Assembly: GCA_001275005.1 (NCBI GenBank)
Contig: JWZX01002592.1
Location: 1-22,845 of the forward strand
Length of the DNA stretch: 22,845 bases
From: Chrysochromulina tobinii
Taxonomy: Eukaryota > Haptophyta > Prymnesiales > Chrysochromulinaceae
Direction: 5' to 3'
Shown: positions 7,616-14,765 of the stretch, piece by piece
How positions within the stretch are numbered: position 1 is the stretch's first letter
Layout: each line of letters starts with the position of its first letter
Notes under the pieces: model-generated
Databases searched by the model: none
What the model was told of the DNA's origin: nothing
Seen by the model: only the letters and a program-made list of their open reading frames with translations
Position numbers and translations under genes: made by a program

Positions 7616-8186
7616 ATAGGTCAAAAAAGTGCACCATACGTGATAGGGTAACTACCTGAGTAGACAGTAGTGCAACCCTCCCCCTAGGTCAAAATCTCGC
7701 GCCCCACTGTGTTGAAACACCATAGGGTAACTACCTGAGCACAGAGTAGTGCAACCCTCCCCCTAGGTCAAAATCTCGCGCCCCACTGTGTGTTGAAACA
7801 CCATAGGGTAACTACCTGAGTAGTGCAACCGCTCCCCCTAGGTCAAAATCTCGCGCCCCACTGTGTGTTGAAACAAAAATATTCAGCGGAACTCCGACAG
7901 GTCGTGGAGCGCAACACGGATGGGCGCTCGTTCAAGATTATTGACGGTGAGCGAGTGAAAGTAAACTTTCTCATCTTCTACGAGATGTTCGACCACGCAG
8001 CCTGTCAAGACAGTTTTGCGCGCGACGGCGCGGTGGTGGGTGGATGTAGGATGACTATGACTAGTGAGTGGGTTTTGTTGGCGGGTTGCACTACTCAGGT
8101 AGTTACCCTATGGTGTTTCAACACAGTGGGGCGCGAGATTTTGACCTAGGGGAAGGGTTGCACTACTCAGGTAGTTACCCTATGGC
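7543..8186. mobile_element. Foldback-like element with an exon-like core
   Basis: The left arm is a tandem array of about 70-80 bp units starting near 7543, 7616, 7685, 7764 and 7839. Each unit carries TAGGTCAAAATCTCGCGCCC, then CACTGTGTTGAAACAC and ATAGGGTAACTACCTGAG; the first two units are diverged. The right arm (8085-8152 and 8157-8186) contains the same sequences in reverse complement. About 200 bp of unique sequence lies between the arms. Tandem subrepeats forming long inverted termini are the hallmark of foldback transposons; no transposase is present. I see no obvious target-site duplication. Confidence 0.6.
7886..8034 (+). other. Exon-like coding fragment between inverted repeat arms
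   Basis: The frame beginning GCG GAA CTC reads AELRQVVERNTDGRSFKIID, then GERVKVNFLIFYEMFDHA, without a stop and with GC-rich third positions. An acceptor-like TATTCAG ends at 7886 and donor-like GGTGGGT sites lie near 8035. The flanks on both sides are repeat sequence. I do not recognise the protein. It may be a captured host exon, an isolated exon of a gene whose introns carry repeats, or chance. Confidence 0.35.
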
Positions 8187-8460
8187 AGCGCGACCAAGCC
8201 AACCTACCGGTACAATACTGACCTCTATGGCGGGACAGTTTCGCAGATTGCAGATTCGCACACAATGCTGAGACCAGGGCCAGCCAATGCGAGGTAGCGT
8301 GCGCAGTTTTGGTGAATAGGGGGCTCGCGCCATGGCGAGCTCCCGCGGCATTCTAAACATTCAATCCCTTAACGAGCTGAGACGTCCGAGAAGAGAACGG
8401 TGAACGCGACTCTCGTCGACTGCCACAAAAATCCGTGCCAAATCACCCATACGCGAGTCG

Positions 8461-9423
8461 TTACCTAGAGCGAGTGGTCAATCGCGGCCTTGTCTTGCTA
8501 CCTTTGTCGCATCCGTCGCGCACCTGCCGCATTGCCAGCGCGTGCAGCTCTGGGAACAGCGCTGCCTCGTAGACGTGCTGGGCGTCTCTGACCTTGGCAA
8601 CGTCAGACAAATAGTGCCTATGGGTGGTTGGGCCCGTAAAGTTGAGTGGCGACTGCCACGGGAAGACTTTTTGCCGGTGCAAGGTAGGATCGGTCGGCAC
8701 GCTCGAGTCATTGACGTCGATGGCAGCTGGGCTGCGCATCACAAATACATTCTTGGCAATGTCGACGCGCTCCGGGTAGGCCATTTCAGACGCTAGCTTG
8801 GAGAGGCCAGGCATGTGCTTGAGGCCGGCCCGTTCAAAGAGACCTATCCATGCCACTTTGGTTCGCAGCGACGAGCGCAGGTGCCCAACACCGTCCATGA
8901 CATTTGAAGCACTGAATACGAGGAGGCGTCCCGTGGCCTGCGTGAGCATCGCGACTAGCGCAGCATGCAACTGGTCGGGGATGTGCTCTGCCACTTCGAG
9001 TGAGTAGACCAAATCGAAGCGGGCAGACGAGAGTGCAGCCTTGCAAGCACCCACGCGCTCGTCGCCGCTGGTCTCTAGCACGTTGAGTGCCAGCTGCGTT
9101 GGTCTTTGGGGCAGACGACGACGCAGATACACTTCAGTGTGCATTTCGTTTGGCTCCACGCACGTTACGTTCGCGCCACCTGGTGTGAAGCGTGCGAGGT
9201 AGTCAGCCGTCGTTCCCAGACCACAGCCAAACTCAAGCGCGCTGCGCGGCTGGAGCTGCGTTGCGAGGAAGCGCAAAAAGAACGGTGCCAGGTTCAGTCC
9301 GTACCGAGTGAGGTGCGTGCATGCTGACCAGGCGCCTCCAGATGAGCCAGTCGATCCGTGGCCCAAATGCCTCTCTGCAGACGGCTGCAGCTCAAACGGG
9401 GAGCAGGCGGTGCCTTGCCACAT
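8461..9423 (-). CDS. Class I SAM-dependent methyltransferase 1
   Basis: This 320-aa frame ends at TAA (8463-8461). The first in-frame ATG is at 9423; the frame stays open upstream to about 9633, but without an ATG, so a 5' exon is possible. Motif I is ALEFGCGLGTTADYLARF, the acidic end of strand beta2 is VTCVEPNEM, and the post-motif block is FDLVYSLEVAEHIPDQLHAA, the EVxEHI pattern of the UbiG/Methyltransf_11 group. RLLVFSASNVMDGVGH follows. The substrate is unknown; the C-terminal 120 residues (HRQKVFPWQSPLNFTG and after) are not a domain I know. It is divergent from methyltransferase 2 across 1.16 kb that contains two outward-facing ACCGGT/T-tract elements. Confidence 0.8.
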   Translation of the reverse strand: MWQGTACSPFELQPSAERHLGHGSTGSSGGAWSACTHLTRYGLNLAPFFLRFLATQLQPRSALEFGCGLGTTADYLARFTPGGANVTCVEPNEMHTEVYLRRRLPQRPTQLALNVLETSGDERVGACKAALSSARFDLVYSLEVAEHIPDQLHAALVAMLTQATGRLLVFSASNVMDGVGHLRSSLRTKVAWIGLFERAGLKHMPGLSKLASEMAYPERVDIAKNVFVMRSPAAIDVNDSSVPTDPTLHRQKVFPWQSPLNFTGPTTHRHYLSDVAKVRDAQHVYEAALFPELHALAMRQVRDGCDKGSKTRPRLTTRSR

Positions 9424-9851
9424 TAAGTATATGCGGGTGCCGCGAGGTCTCGGCGATGGTAAGACGCGGTCGGCATGTTGCTTCTTTGGAGTCGAGGGGG
9501 TCGACCTTCGTCCACAGCGCGAGAGGGCTGTGGGAAAAAACTTGGGTATGCGCGCGCCGCGTCTCGCCACCACTGAAGAGAGTGTCCCTGCACCATTCTT
9601 GTGGTCTGGCGCACGACAAGCGCGCAGATCCACATGTCAAGCGCCCACCCTCCCGTCCCTTCAAGTATGTTTGTATGTTGCTTGCTAGGACCTTCGAGTT
9701 CGACGTTCGACCTAGGTGCTAGGAGAGGTCAGTGTACAACTCACTGATTCTCACTGCTCACTGCGCAAGTTCGCAGGCGCCCAGGCGGCGCCGCCTTTCA
9801 CGGGTATTTCACGGGCGGTTGTTGCATTTCATGTCCATCTCGGCACATTTC

Positions 9852-9886
9852 CGTGTTATGGGCGTGTACGCGTGTTATGGGCGTGT
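9852..9886. repeat. 19-bp tandem repeat, two copies
   Basis: CGTGTTATGGGCGTGT occurs at 9852-9867 and again at 9871-9886, a period of 19 bp. No function is evident. Confidence 0.85.
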
Positions 9887-10142
9887 GTACCCGTCCGTGT
9901 TCAGCGTTCAGGGCGCCGCGCCGTAGCAGTCTTAACTCTTAAGGGTGAGTAAGGGACAGGCCAGTAGGCAAAACCTAATAGCTAATACTCTACATGTATC
10001 GGTCACAGCTTCACACACGCTCCAGAGTATTCGAAGGGCTGGTAGGAGAAGGTGGAAAATAAAAAACAAGTTCGGCGCGATCTAGTAAATTTCCGAGCTT
10101 GCCGAACTGGAGACTGGAGAGGCTTAGAGATAGGCCTACTGT

Positions 10143-10190
10143 ACCGATAAAAAGACACCGGGGGGAGCCGGGACACACACGGGCACACGG
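10143..10190 (-). repeat. ACCGGT/T-tract element, copy B
   Basis: ACCGATAAAAAGACACCGG starts at 10143 and is followed by the G-rich flank GGGGAGCCGGGACACACACG, then CACACGGATCACCGG. One core base is changed (CCGGT to CCGAT). It faces left, toward methyltransferase 1, the reverse of copy C. No gene start lies within 100 bp on its left, so it may belong to an unseen 5' exon or be one end of a B-C mobile unit. Confidence 0.85.
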
Positions 10191-10425
10191 ATCACCGGTA
10201 CTCTACTTGTCTACTCTACGCGTCTGGGTCTGCCGCGCGCGCCTTCATTTCGCCGACCGCCTTTGAGCAGGCGCGGGGAGGCGCTCTGGGAGCGGGTGGA
10301 GGCAGGGTTGGGTTCGCTGGGGATGGCCTCTTCTGAGCCTGCCGCGGGGAGCGGTCGGCTCGGGGCCTGTGGCTGTTGAGTTGGCCGCGGCTTCGGTCGT
10401 CGCGCTGACGTGCGGGATGTGTGTT

Positions 10426-10542
10426 GTTGGTGGGTTTGGATGGTTGTGAGGTTCGTCTCCGTGGTCCGTGTGCCTTTGTGCGCCCGCGTGTCCCGTGAGT
10501 TTCCCGTGAGTTTCCCGGCTCCCCCCGGTGTCTTTTTACCGG
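10426..10542 (+). promoter_or_regulatory. ACCGGT/T-tract element, copy C, upstream of methyltransferase 2
   Basis: Ordered blocks are GTTGGTGGGTTTGGATGGT (10426-10444), GAGGTTCGTCTCCGTGGTCC (from 10449), CCCGTGAGTTT units, CCCGGCTCCCCCC and finally the core CCGGTGTCTTTTTACCGG (10525-10542). The same blocks in the same order precede the DUF1415-like gene (copy E). The core ends 45 bp before the ATG at 10588. A promoter or 5'-UTR module, or one end of a MITE, would both fit. Confidence 0.6.
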
Positions 10543-10587
10543 TACCGGTACAGTATACCATATAGGAACTTTCGTGGTTTTTCCAGT

Positions 10588-11962
10588 ATGCAACCTGGGA
10601 ACAAAATGTGGCGCCGCCAGTGTGAGCATGACGTACATCCAGAGCGATGCTCGGCAAACAAGATGCCCGCCGTCGCTATGGGAGGTTTTGTGCTAGGTGT
10701 CCTGACGACGTTCATGTTGCAACACCATTCGTCGTCATGGCTGATGGCGCCGATGACGAGTAGTGTTGCAGATTCGCGTCGTCTCAGCTCGAACGAAGCT
10801 GGACAGAAGGCATCTTTCTGCAACATGGCGGCAGAGTCGAGCCTTACGCACCACGGCGCATCGACCAACGCGAGCCATCGTCTCATGGCGCTGTTTGGCC
10901 TCACAGAAGCGATGGTCCGACAGATACTTGAAGGGCCGCTGCTGAATGCCGAACTCCCTGACCCAATTGTCGTGTGGTCACGCGCTAGTAAGAGGGGCCA
11001 GCGCTACGTCGACGAGTCGCTAGAGGTGAATTTGCACCATGAAGCGACTGAATGGCTACGTGGAGCATTTGTGCGCTTCCACCGATTGATGTACCGTGCT
11101 CACCTGCTGCCGCTCTCCGCTTGGGGTGTGGGCCGACCCCCTGCAAGACCACATCATGGTGAGGATGCCGTGGTGCCCCGGCTCGCATTGGTACTCTTCA
11201 TTAAGAACGAGGCTGCCCGCGTGCCGAAGGGATCCACATGTTTGCAGTGGGACAACACGCGTAACCTTCCGTCGCAGTGCGCCAGCAAGTGGTCGTTTTC
11301 CTTCGTTGATCGAGGCGGAAGGCTCGCGCCAATCGAGGTCGATCGGGGCGCTCGCGTAGTGCGTAGCGACCTGCGCTCCCTGGCAGAGCCGGCGATGGTG
11401 GGGGAGTTCGGTGGGACCTTCGATATGATCCTCAACAATTTTGTGTTCGAGCACGTCTCACGGCCACTCGATGGCGCGCGTGGCATGTACAACCTGCTCA
11501 AGCCAGGTGGCATCGTGCTGTTCCTCGCGCCCTTCCTCGAAAAGTTCCATTTGTGAAAAGTTCCATTTGTGCCCGCCTGCGGGTGACTACTTCCGCTTCA
11601 CCGCGGACGGCGCGCGCATGCTCTTTCTCGAGGCTGGCTACGAGGTCGTATCGACGCAGCGCATCGGCGACTCGCTGACCACATCAGGTTACCTCATGGG
11701 CTTTGGGCTAGGCGATTTTGACAGCCGTCAGAAGCAGAAGCTACTAGAGCCTGTTGACGCCGACTCTGTGAGTGCCGATGACCATGGCCAGGAGTGGCTG
11801 TACCTTGGCGTGGCACTCGTCCTCCGACGGCCCAACGCGAGCAACGCGAGCAGCGCGTCGAGGGCGGAGCGCTTTGCTGCGATCGGAACTGGCGATGCCG
11901 GTGGTGTTGAGTATCCGCTGCCCCCGCTGAGCAGGCCGGTAGCTCTTGAACGGGGGAGGTAA
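10588..11962 (+). pseudogene. Class I SAM methyltransferase 2, type II membrane form, frame broken by a 16-bp duplication
   Basis: The first in-frame ATG is at 10588. After a short cytosolic head, VAMGGFVLGVLTTFML forms a single signal-anchor helix, implying a Golgi or ER enzyme. The catalytic part shows FDMILNNFVFEHVSRPLDGA and LLKPGGIVLFLAPFLEKFHL, typical of Methyltransf_11. The frame stops at TGA 11554-11556. It resumes in another frame at CPPAGDYFRFTADGARML, continuing the same domain to TAA 11960-11962. The break coincides with GAAAAGTTCCATTTGT duplicated perfectly in tandem (11539-11554, 11555-11570); one copy alone would leave the frame open. The glycine-rich motif I is not obvious upstream, so SAM binding is uncertain. 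It could be a recent pseudogene, one allele, or an assembly artefact. Confidence 0.7.
11539..11570. repeat. Perfect 16-bp tandem duplication disrupting methyltransferase 2
   Basis: GAAAAGTTCCATTTGT occurs twice without spacer or mismatch. Sixteen bases are not a multiple of three, and the duplication creates the in-frame TGA at 11554-11556. Confidence 0.97.
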
Positions 11963-12013
11963 GAGGAGGAGGTAAGAGGTAAGAGGTAACTCATGTAAGA
12001 GCAAGGTAAGAGG
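11957..12013 (+). repeat. AGGTAAGAGG cluster at the methyltransferase 2 stop codon
   Basis: Four perfect AGGTAAGAGG copies start at 11957, 11970, 11977 and 12004, and a fifth variant AGGTAACTC starts at 11984. Each copy is a near-ideal U1 5' splice-site consensus. The stop TAA at 11960-11962 lies inside the first copy, so the true coding sequence may leave by a splice donor here instead of stopping. Confidence 0.8.
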
Positions 12014-12144
12014 TGCTCGTTAGTGGTTAGAAATCAAGATTAAGGAGTGTATTACGTTCGACACACGACGGCACCAGATTTTTGTCACAGGTTCGTCACG
12101 CATGTCGTCACGGTCGATGATCGTCTGGGTTCAGGGCCGGCAGT

Positions 12145-12960
12145 TCAACCCGAACCTGGGGGGAGCAGAGAATCACATCCCATGCAGCAGATCAAGTACC
12201 CGTGCAGATGCTCACATAGACTGAAGCCAGCCTTCTTGAGTTCCAGTTTTGCACTCACTGGGTACTTGGGAGTGAGCATGAGACGTCCACTTCTCGGCTT
12301 CACCAGCTGCACAGCTGCTTCCGTGTAGCCGGGTTCCGGGTAATGAAACATCCAGCTCACGACGCTCATAAGCACATCAACCGAACCAGCACCGATATTA
12401 CGAAGGTTACTTGGGCTGGCTTCGACTGTCCTAAAGTGCAGATCGTCCATGCCACTGGCCATTGCAATAGCAGCGGCGCATTCCAGTGAGCTGTAGAATG
12501 GAAATTTCCCATCCATTTGATAGCCAGCGTGGCTCTTGCCCGCGGAACGGTTCACATCATTCTGTGAGCGGTCCAGAATAATGTGGCTGCTGTTGACGTT
12601 CTCTCGGCTCAGCTTGCGATGCAGCAGCACATGGTACATGCCAAGTCCCGCGCCAATATCAACCACTCGATATTTTAACGGCGCGCTTGCATGAATCGTT
12701 TCGAGAGGTAGGAACTTCTGGATCATAGCTAGCAGGCCCGAAGCAGCCACATCCATTTCTTTTGTGAGAGTACTGTTGCTGAGATCACGTAACGCGGCGT
12801 TGCAAGGCTTACCCGCGCGATCGTTGCAGCGCTGTAAGACATAGCATTTCTCTATTGCCCACTGGCAGCGCTGTGGAACCATGAGGTCCCCGTACTGCGA
12901 TGCTACACCACACACGCAACCAGAGAGAAAAAGAACCTGCGTGAACGACGGCAACCGCAT
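12145..12960 (-). CDS. Secretory-pathway class I SAM methyltransferase-like protein 3
   Basis: The 271-aa protein uses the ATG at 12960; the frame is open further upstream only through repeat copy D, so the later start is preferred. MRLPSFTQVLFLSGCVCGVA looks like a signal peptide. Cysteines follow (QRCQWAIEKCYVLQRC), as expected for a lumenal or extracellular protein. Motif I is YRVVDIGAGLGMYHVLLH, motif II HIILDRSQ, and SVDVLMSVVSWMFHYPEPGY is the post-I strand/loop region. LMLTPKYPVSAKLELKKAGF matches the C-terminal strands. The substrate is unknown. It converges with methyltransferase 2, with 182 bp between stops, and diverges from the DUF1415-like gene. Repeat copy D ends 67 bp before the ATG. 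Confidence 0.72.
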   Translation of the reverse strand: MRLPSFTQVLFLSGCVCGVASQYGDLMVPQRCQWAIEKCYVLQRCNDRAGKPCNAALRDLSNSTLTKEMDVAASGLLAMIQKFLPLETIHASAPLKYRVVDIGAGLGMYHVLLHRKLSRENVNSSHIILDRSQNDVNRSAGKSHAGYQMDGKFPFYSSLECAAAIAMASGMDDLHFRTVEASPSNLRNIGAGSVDVLMSVVSWMFHYPEPGYTEAAVQLVKPRSGRLMLTPKYPVSAKLELKKAGFSLCEHLHGYLICCMGCDSLLPPGSG

Positions 12961-13027
12961 CGCCCGTGTGGCGGTCGCTCGCGCTCGTGTGCACGAAGGG
13001 ACGCGCGGCGTCGGCGCGGCGCGCGTG

Positions 13028-13062
13028 CCGGTAAAAAGACACCGGGGGGAGCCGGACACGCG
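13028..13062 (-). repeat. ACCGGT/T-tract element, copy D
   Basis: The core CCGGTAAAAAGACACCGG (13028-13045) is followed by GGGGAGCCGGACACGCG. It faces left, 67 bp before the methyltransferase 3 ATG at 12960. The flank has lost one G relative to the other copies (GCCGGACAC instead of GCCGGGACAC). Confidence 0.9.
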
Positions 13063-13159
13063 TGTACCCGGTACACGGCCGAAACCACCAAAAGACGGCC
13101 GAGGGTTCATGTCGGCAAGACGCACAACCACCAATCACGCAATCAGACGCTGCGGGTGC

Positions 13160-13302
13160 GTTGGTGGGTTGGGATGGTCTTGGCGTCTTGCGTGCTGGGT
13201 TGCGACTTGCGAGGTGTTCGCCTGTGTGATCCGTGTCCCCGTTGTCCCCGTGTGTCCCGTGTGTCCCGTGTGTGTCCCGGCTCCCCCCGGTGTCTTTTTA
13301 CC
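13160..13302 (+). promoter_or_regulatory. ACCGGT/T-tract element, copy E, upstream of the DUF1415-like gene
   Basis: It shares ordered blocks with copy C: GTTGGTGGGTTGGGATGGT (13160-13178, 18 of 19 identical), GAGGTGTTCGCCTGTGTGAT (from 13211), a CCCGTGTGT array, CCCGGCTCCCCCC and core CCGGTGTCTTTTTACC (13287-13302). The two regions are otherwise diverged, so the blocks may be kept by selection or by recent shared descent. Confidence 0.6.
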
Positions 13303-13410
13303 ACCCGGTGTCTTTTTACCACTGGTAAACGGTGTCTTTTTACCACTGGTAAAAAGACACCGGGGGGAGCCGGGACACACACGGGACACGCGGACGCACT
13401 TTTTACCGGT
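13261..13410. repeat. Long inverted repeat with 42-bp perfect arms and extra cores
   Basis: The left arm 13261-13302 is the exact reverse complement of 13348-13389. Between them are two more cores, at 13305-13320 and 13330-13344. The latter pairs with 13348-13362 over 15 bp around a 3-nt centre (ACT), a tight cruciform-capable hairpin. A partial core CTTTTTACCGGT lies at 13399-13410, 68 bp before the DUF1415-like ATG. Confidence 0.92.
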
Positions 13411-13478
13411 CCCGCGGAGACACGCAGACACATTTCTAGACTTTTCCATTCTGTGTTTCGTCATTTGGTTTCTCGTCA

Positions 13479-14765
13479 ATGCGGCCGACAATCGCAGTTG
13501 TCGGCCGCGTCGTGCTCACCTGCCTGAGCCTTCCGCGCTGTGTGCCGCGCGTCGCGCCAATCGCCCTGATCGAAGGGCTCACGCCAGCGGAGTTGCAGTT
13601 CAAAGAGTGGCTACGTGATTCAGCTCCTCCGAGCGCCAGTCCAGCCAACTGCAACATAGTCACCAGTGACGCCACCTCTGTGGCCGGCGTACTTCGCGAC
13701 GTGTGGCAGCTCGTCGAACGTGGCTTGCGCCCGCAGAGCGCTTCCGATTCATCGCCCACGGTGTTGCTCTTACCACGTGCCGAATGGGCCTCCAAATGGG
13801 CTCGTTTCGCAGGCTTGGACAAGCACCTCCGAACCTGCCGCGACTGTTGCCAGTACTTTGGGCAAGTACTGCGCGTGCAGGCGCTTCACCCCGACCTCGA
13901 AGCGGAGACACCCGAAGGTGAGCAGGAGGCGAGCCGCCGCCGAGCGCCGCTGCCGGCGCTAACGCTCAGTCGCCGTTTGGGGCCGATGCGGATGCGCCCA
14001 GAGGTTGACCTCGAGCCATTTGAGGAGGCGACCGAGGCGGGCCCGTTTGGTTCGGATATCGACTCGCCGCCACTGCTCGACGCGGACGCACCCATGCTCG
14101 TGCTCGACGTGGCGGCAAATTCGGACGAGCTCGAGAGCGCGCGAGAGTCGCTCGAGCGGCGCTTCCGTGCAATGGCGCTCGACCCGAGCGCACTGGCAGT
14201 TGAGCCTGCTGTCAACGTCCCTGCTGTGCCGCCCGAGCGAGCGCTTGACGAGGCTCTGGAGTGGTTTGCGATGCACTTTGGGCGCGTGCACCGCGTGCTG
14301 GCTGCACGCCAGCGACGCGTCGTCGTACCCTCGGCTGACGCCGAGAGAGTGTATGCCGCGTTCTGGGCGGAGGCGGCGCTCCTGTCCCGCGAGCCAGGCG
14401 CCGTCGCGGGCGCCGCCTCGGCTCCAGCCGAGGGGCGCGAGCCTGCCGTGGAGCCTGAGGGCACGACCACAGCCCTCGAGGCGGCGGACTTGGCGCCTCC
14501 GGAGAGCCTCGCGGTGGTGATGCAGCAACCCGTGGATCCAGTCGCGAGCTTGCTCGTGCTGCCCGGGCTCGCCGAGCCAACTGCCTTTCGCAACGTGTAC
14601 CGGAGCCTGACGCTCAGCCTCTTGCTGCTCGGGCTGGCCGACGACTTTACTCTCTCGGGCTTCCATCCGAGGGACACCTTCCAGGTGGTGACCGCCGAGG
14701 ATGGCAGCACCTCGTGGGAGATGCAGCTGCGGCACCCGCTCATCCATATTGTAAGGAAGCGATGA
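13479..14765 (+). CDS. Protein with two DUF1415-like domains
   Basis: The 428-aa protein starts at ATG 13479 and ends TGA 14763-14765. The C-terminal half has the DUF1415 signature: DPVASLLVLPGL, a helix pair, FTLSGFHPRDTFQVV and RHPLIHIVRKR (family pattern LLVxP ... sFHPxyqF ... RsPyPtlHllR). The N-terminal half repeats it in weaker form: NIVTSDATSVAGVLRDVW, SPTVLLLPRAEW and VLRVQALHPDLE. The two copies lie at about residues 35-150 and 255-428, joined by an acidic, low-complexity linker. Bacterial members are single-domain and of unknown function. The N-terminus (RVVLTCLSLPRCVPRVAP) is basic and hydrophobic and could target an organelle. The first copy lacks the usual NLCPF-like start. The assignment is from memory of the family. 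Confidence 0.6.
   Translation: MRPTIAVVGRVVLTCLSLPRCVPRVAPIALIEGLTPAELQFKEWLRDSAPPSASPANCNIVTSDATSVAGVLRDVWQLVERGLRPQSASDSSPTVLLLPRAEWASKWARFAGLDKHLRTCRDCCQYFGQVLRVQALHPDLEAETPEGEQEASRRRAPLPALTLSRRLGPMRMRPEVDLEPFEEATEAGPFGSDIDSPPLLDADAPMLVLDVAANSDELESARESLERRFRAMALDPSALAVEPAVNVPAVPPERALDEALEWFAMHFGRVHRVLAARQRRVVVPSADAERVYAAFWAEAALLSREPGAVAGAASAPAEGREPAVEPEGTTTALEAADLAPPESLAVVMQQPVDPVASLLVLPGLAEPTAFRNVYRSLTLSLLLLGLADDFTLSGFHPRDTFQVVTAEDGSTSWEMQLRHPLIHIVRKR

Larger units (their letters stand above)
6765..8460. other. Repeat-rich convergent spacer, 1.7 kb
   Basis: This spacer separates the 3' ends of the PAQR gene (+) and the first methyltransferase (-). It is less GC-rich than the genes and is built mainly of repeats: a SINE-like unit (6936-7090), a direct repeat pair (7157-7208 and 7571-7615), a tandem/inverted foldback structure (7543-8186) and an exon-like insert (about 7886-8034). 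From 8187 to 8460 I see nothing I can name. Confidence 0.6.
9424..10587. promoter_or_regulatory. Divergent intergenic region, methyltransferase 1 (-) / 2 (+)
   Basis: This 1.16-kb region should contain both promoters. The part next to gene 1 stays open in that gene's frame to about 9633. It then holds an imperfect repeat at 9852-9886 and two ACCGGT/T-tract elements facing outward (10143-10190 and 10426-10542). Between them, 10191-10425, is a GC-rich stretch with no convincing gene on either strand. Confidence 0.5.

Noticed and set aside
7543-7880. CRISPR array
   Set aside because: The units are contiguous 70-80 bp tandem repeats without unique spacers, in eukaryotic DNA, with inverted copies nearby.
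10528-10587. Earlier GTG start for methyltransferase 2
   Set aside because: A GTG start is unlikely in a nuclear gene, and the codons come from the repeat element; ATG 10588 precedes the signal anchor.
13028-13134. N-terminal extension of methyltransferase 3 through the repeat element
   Set aside because: The frame is open, but it would translate a repeat found in front of other genes. The ATG at 12960 starts a proper signal peptide.
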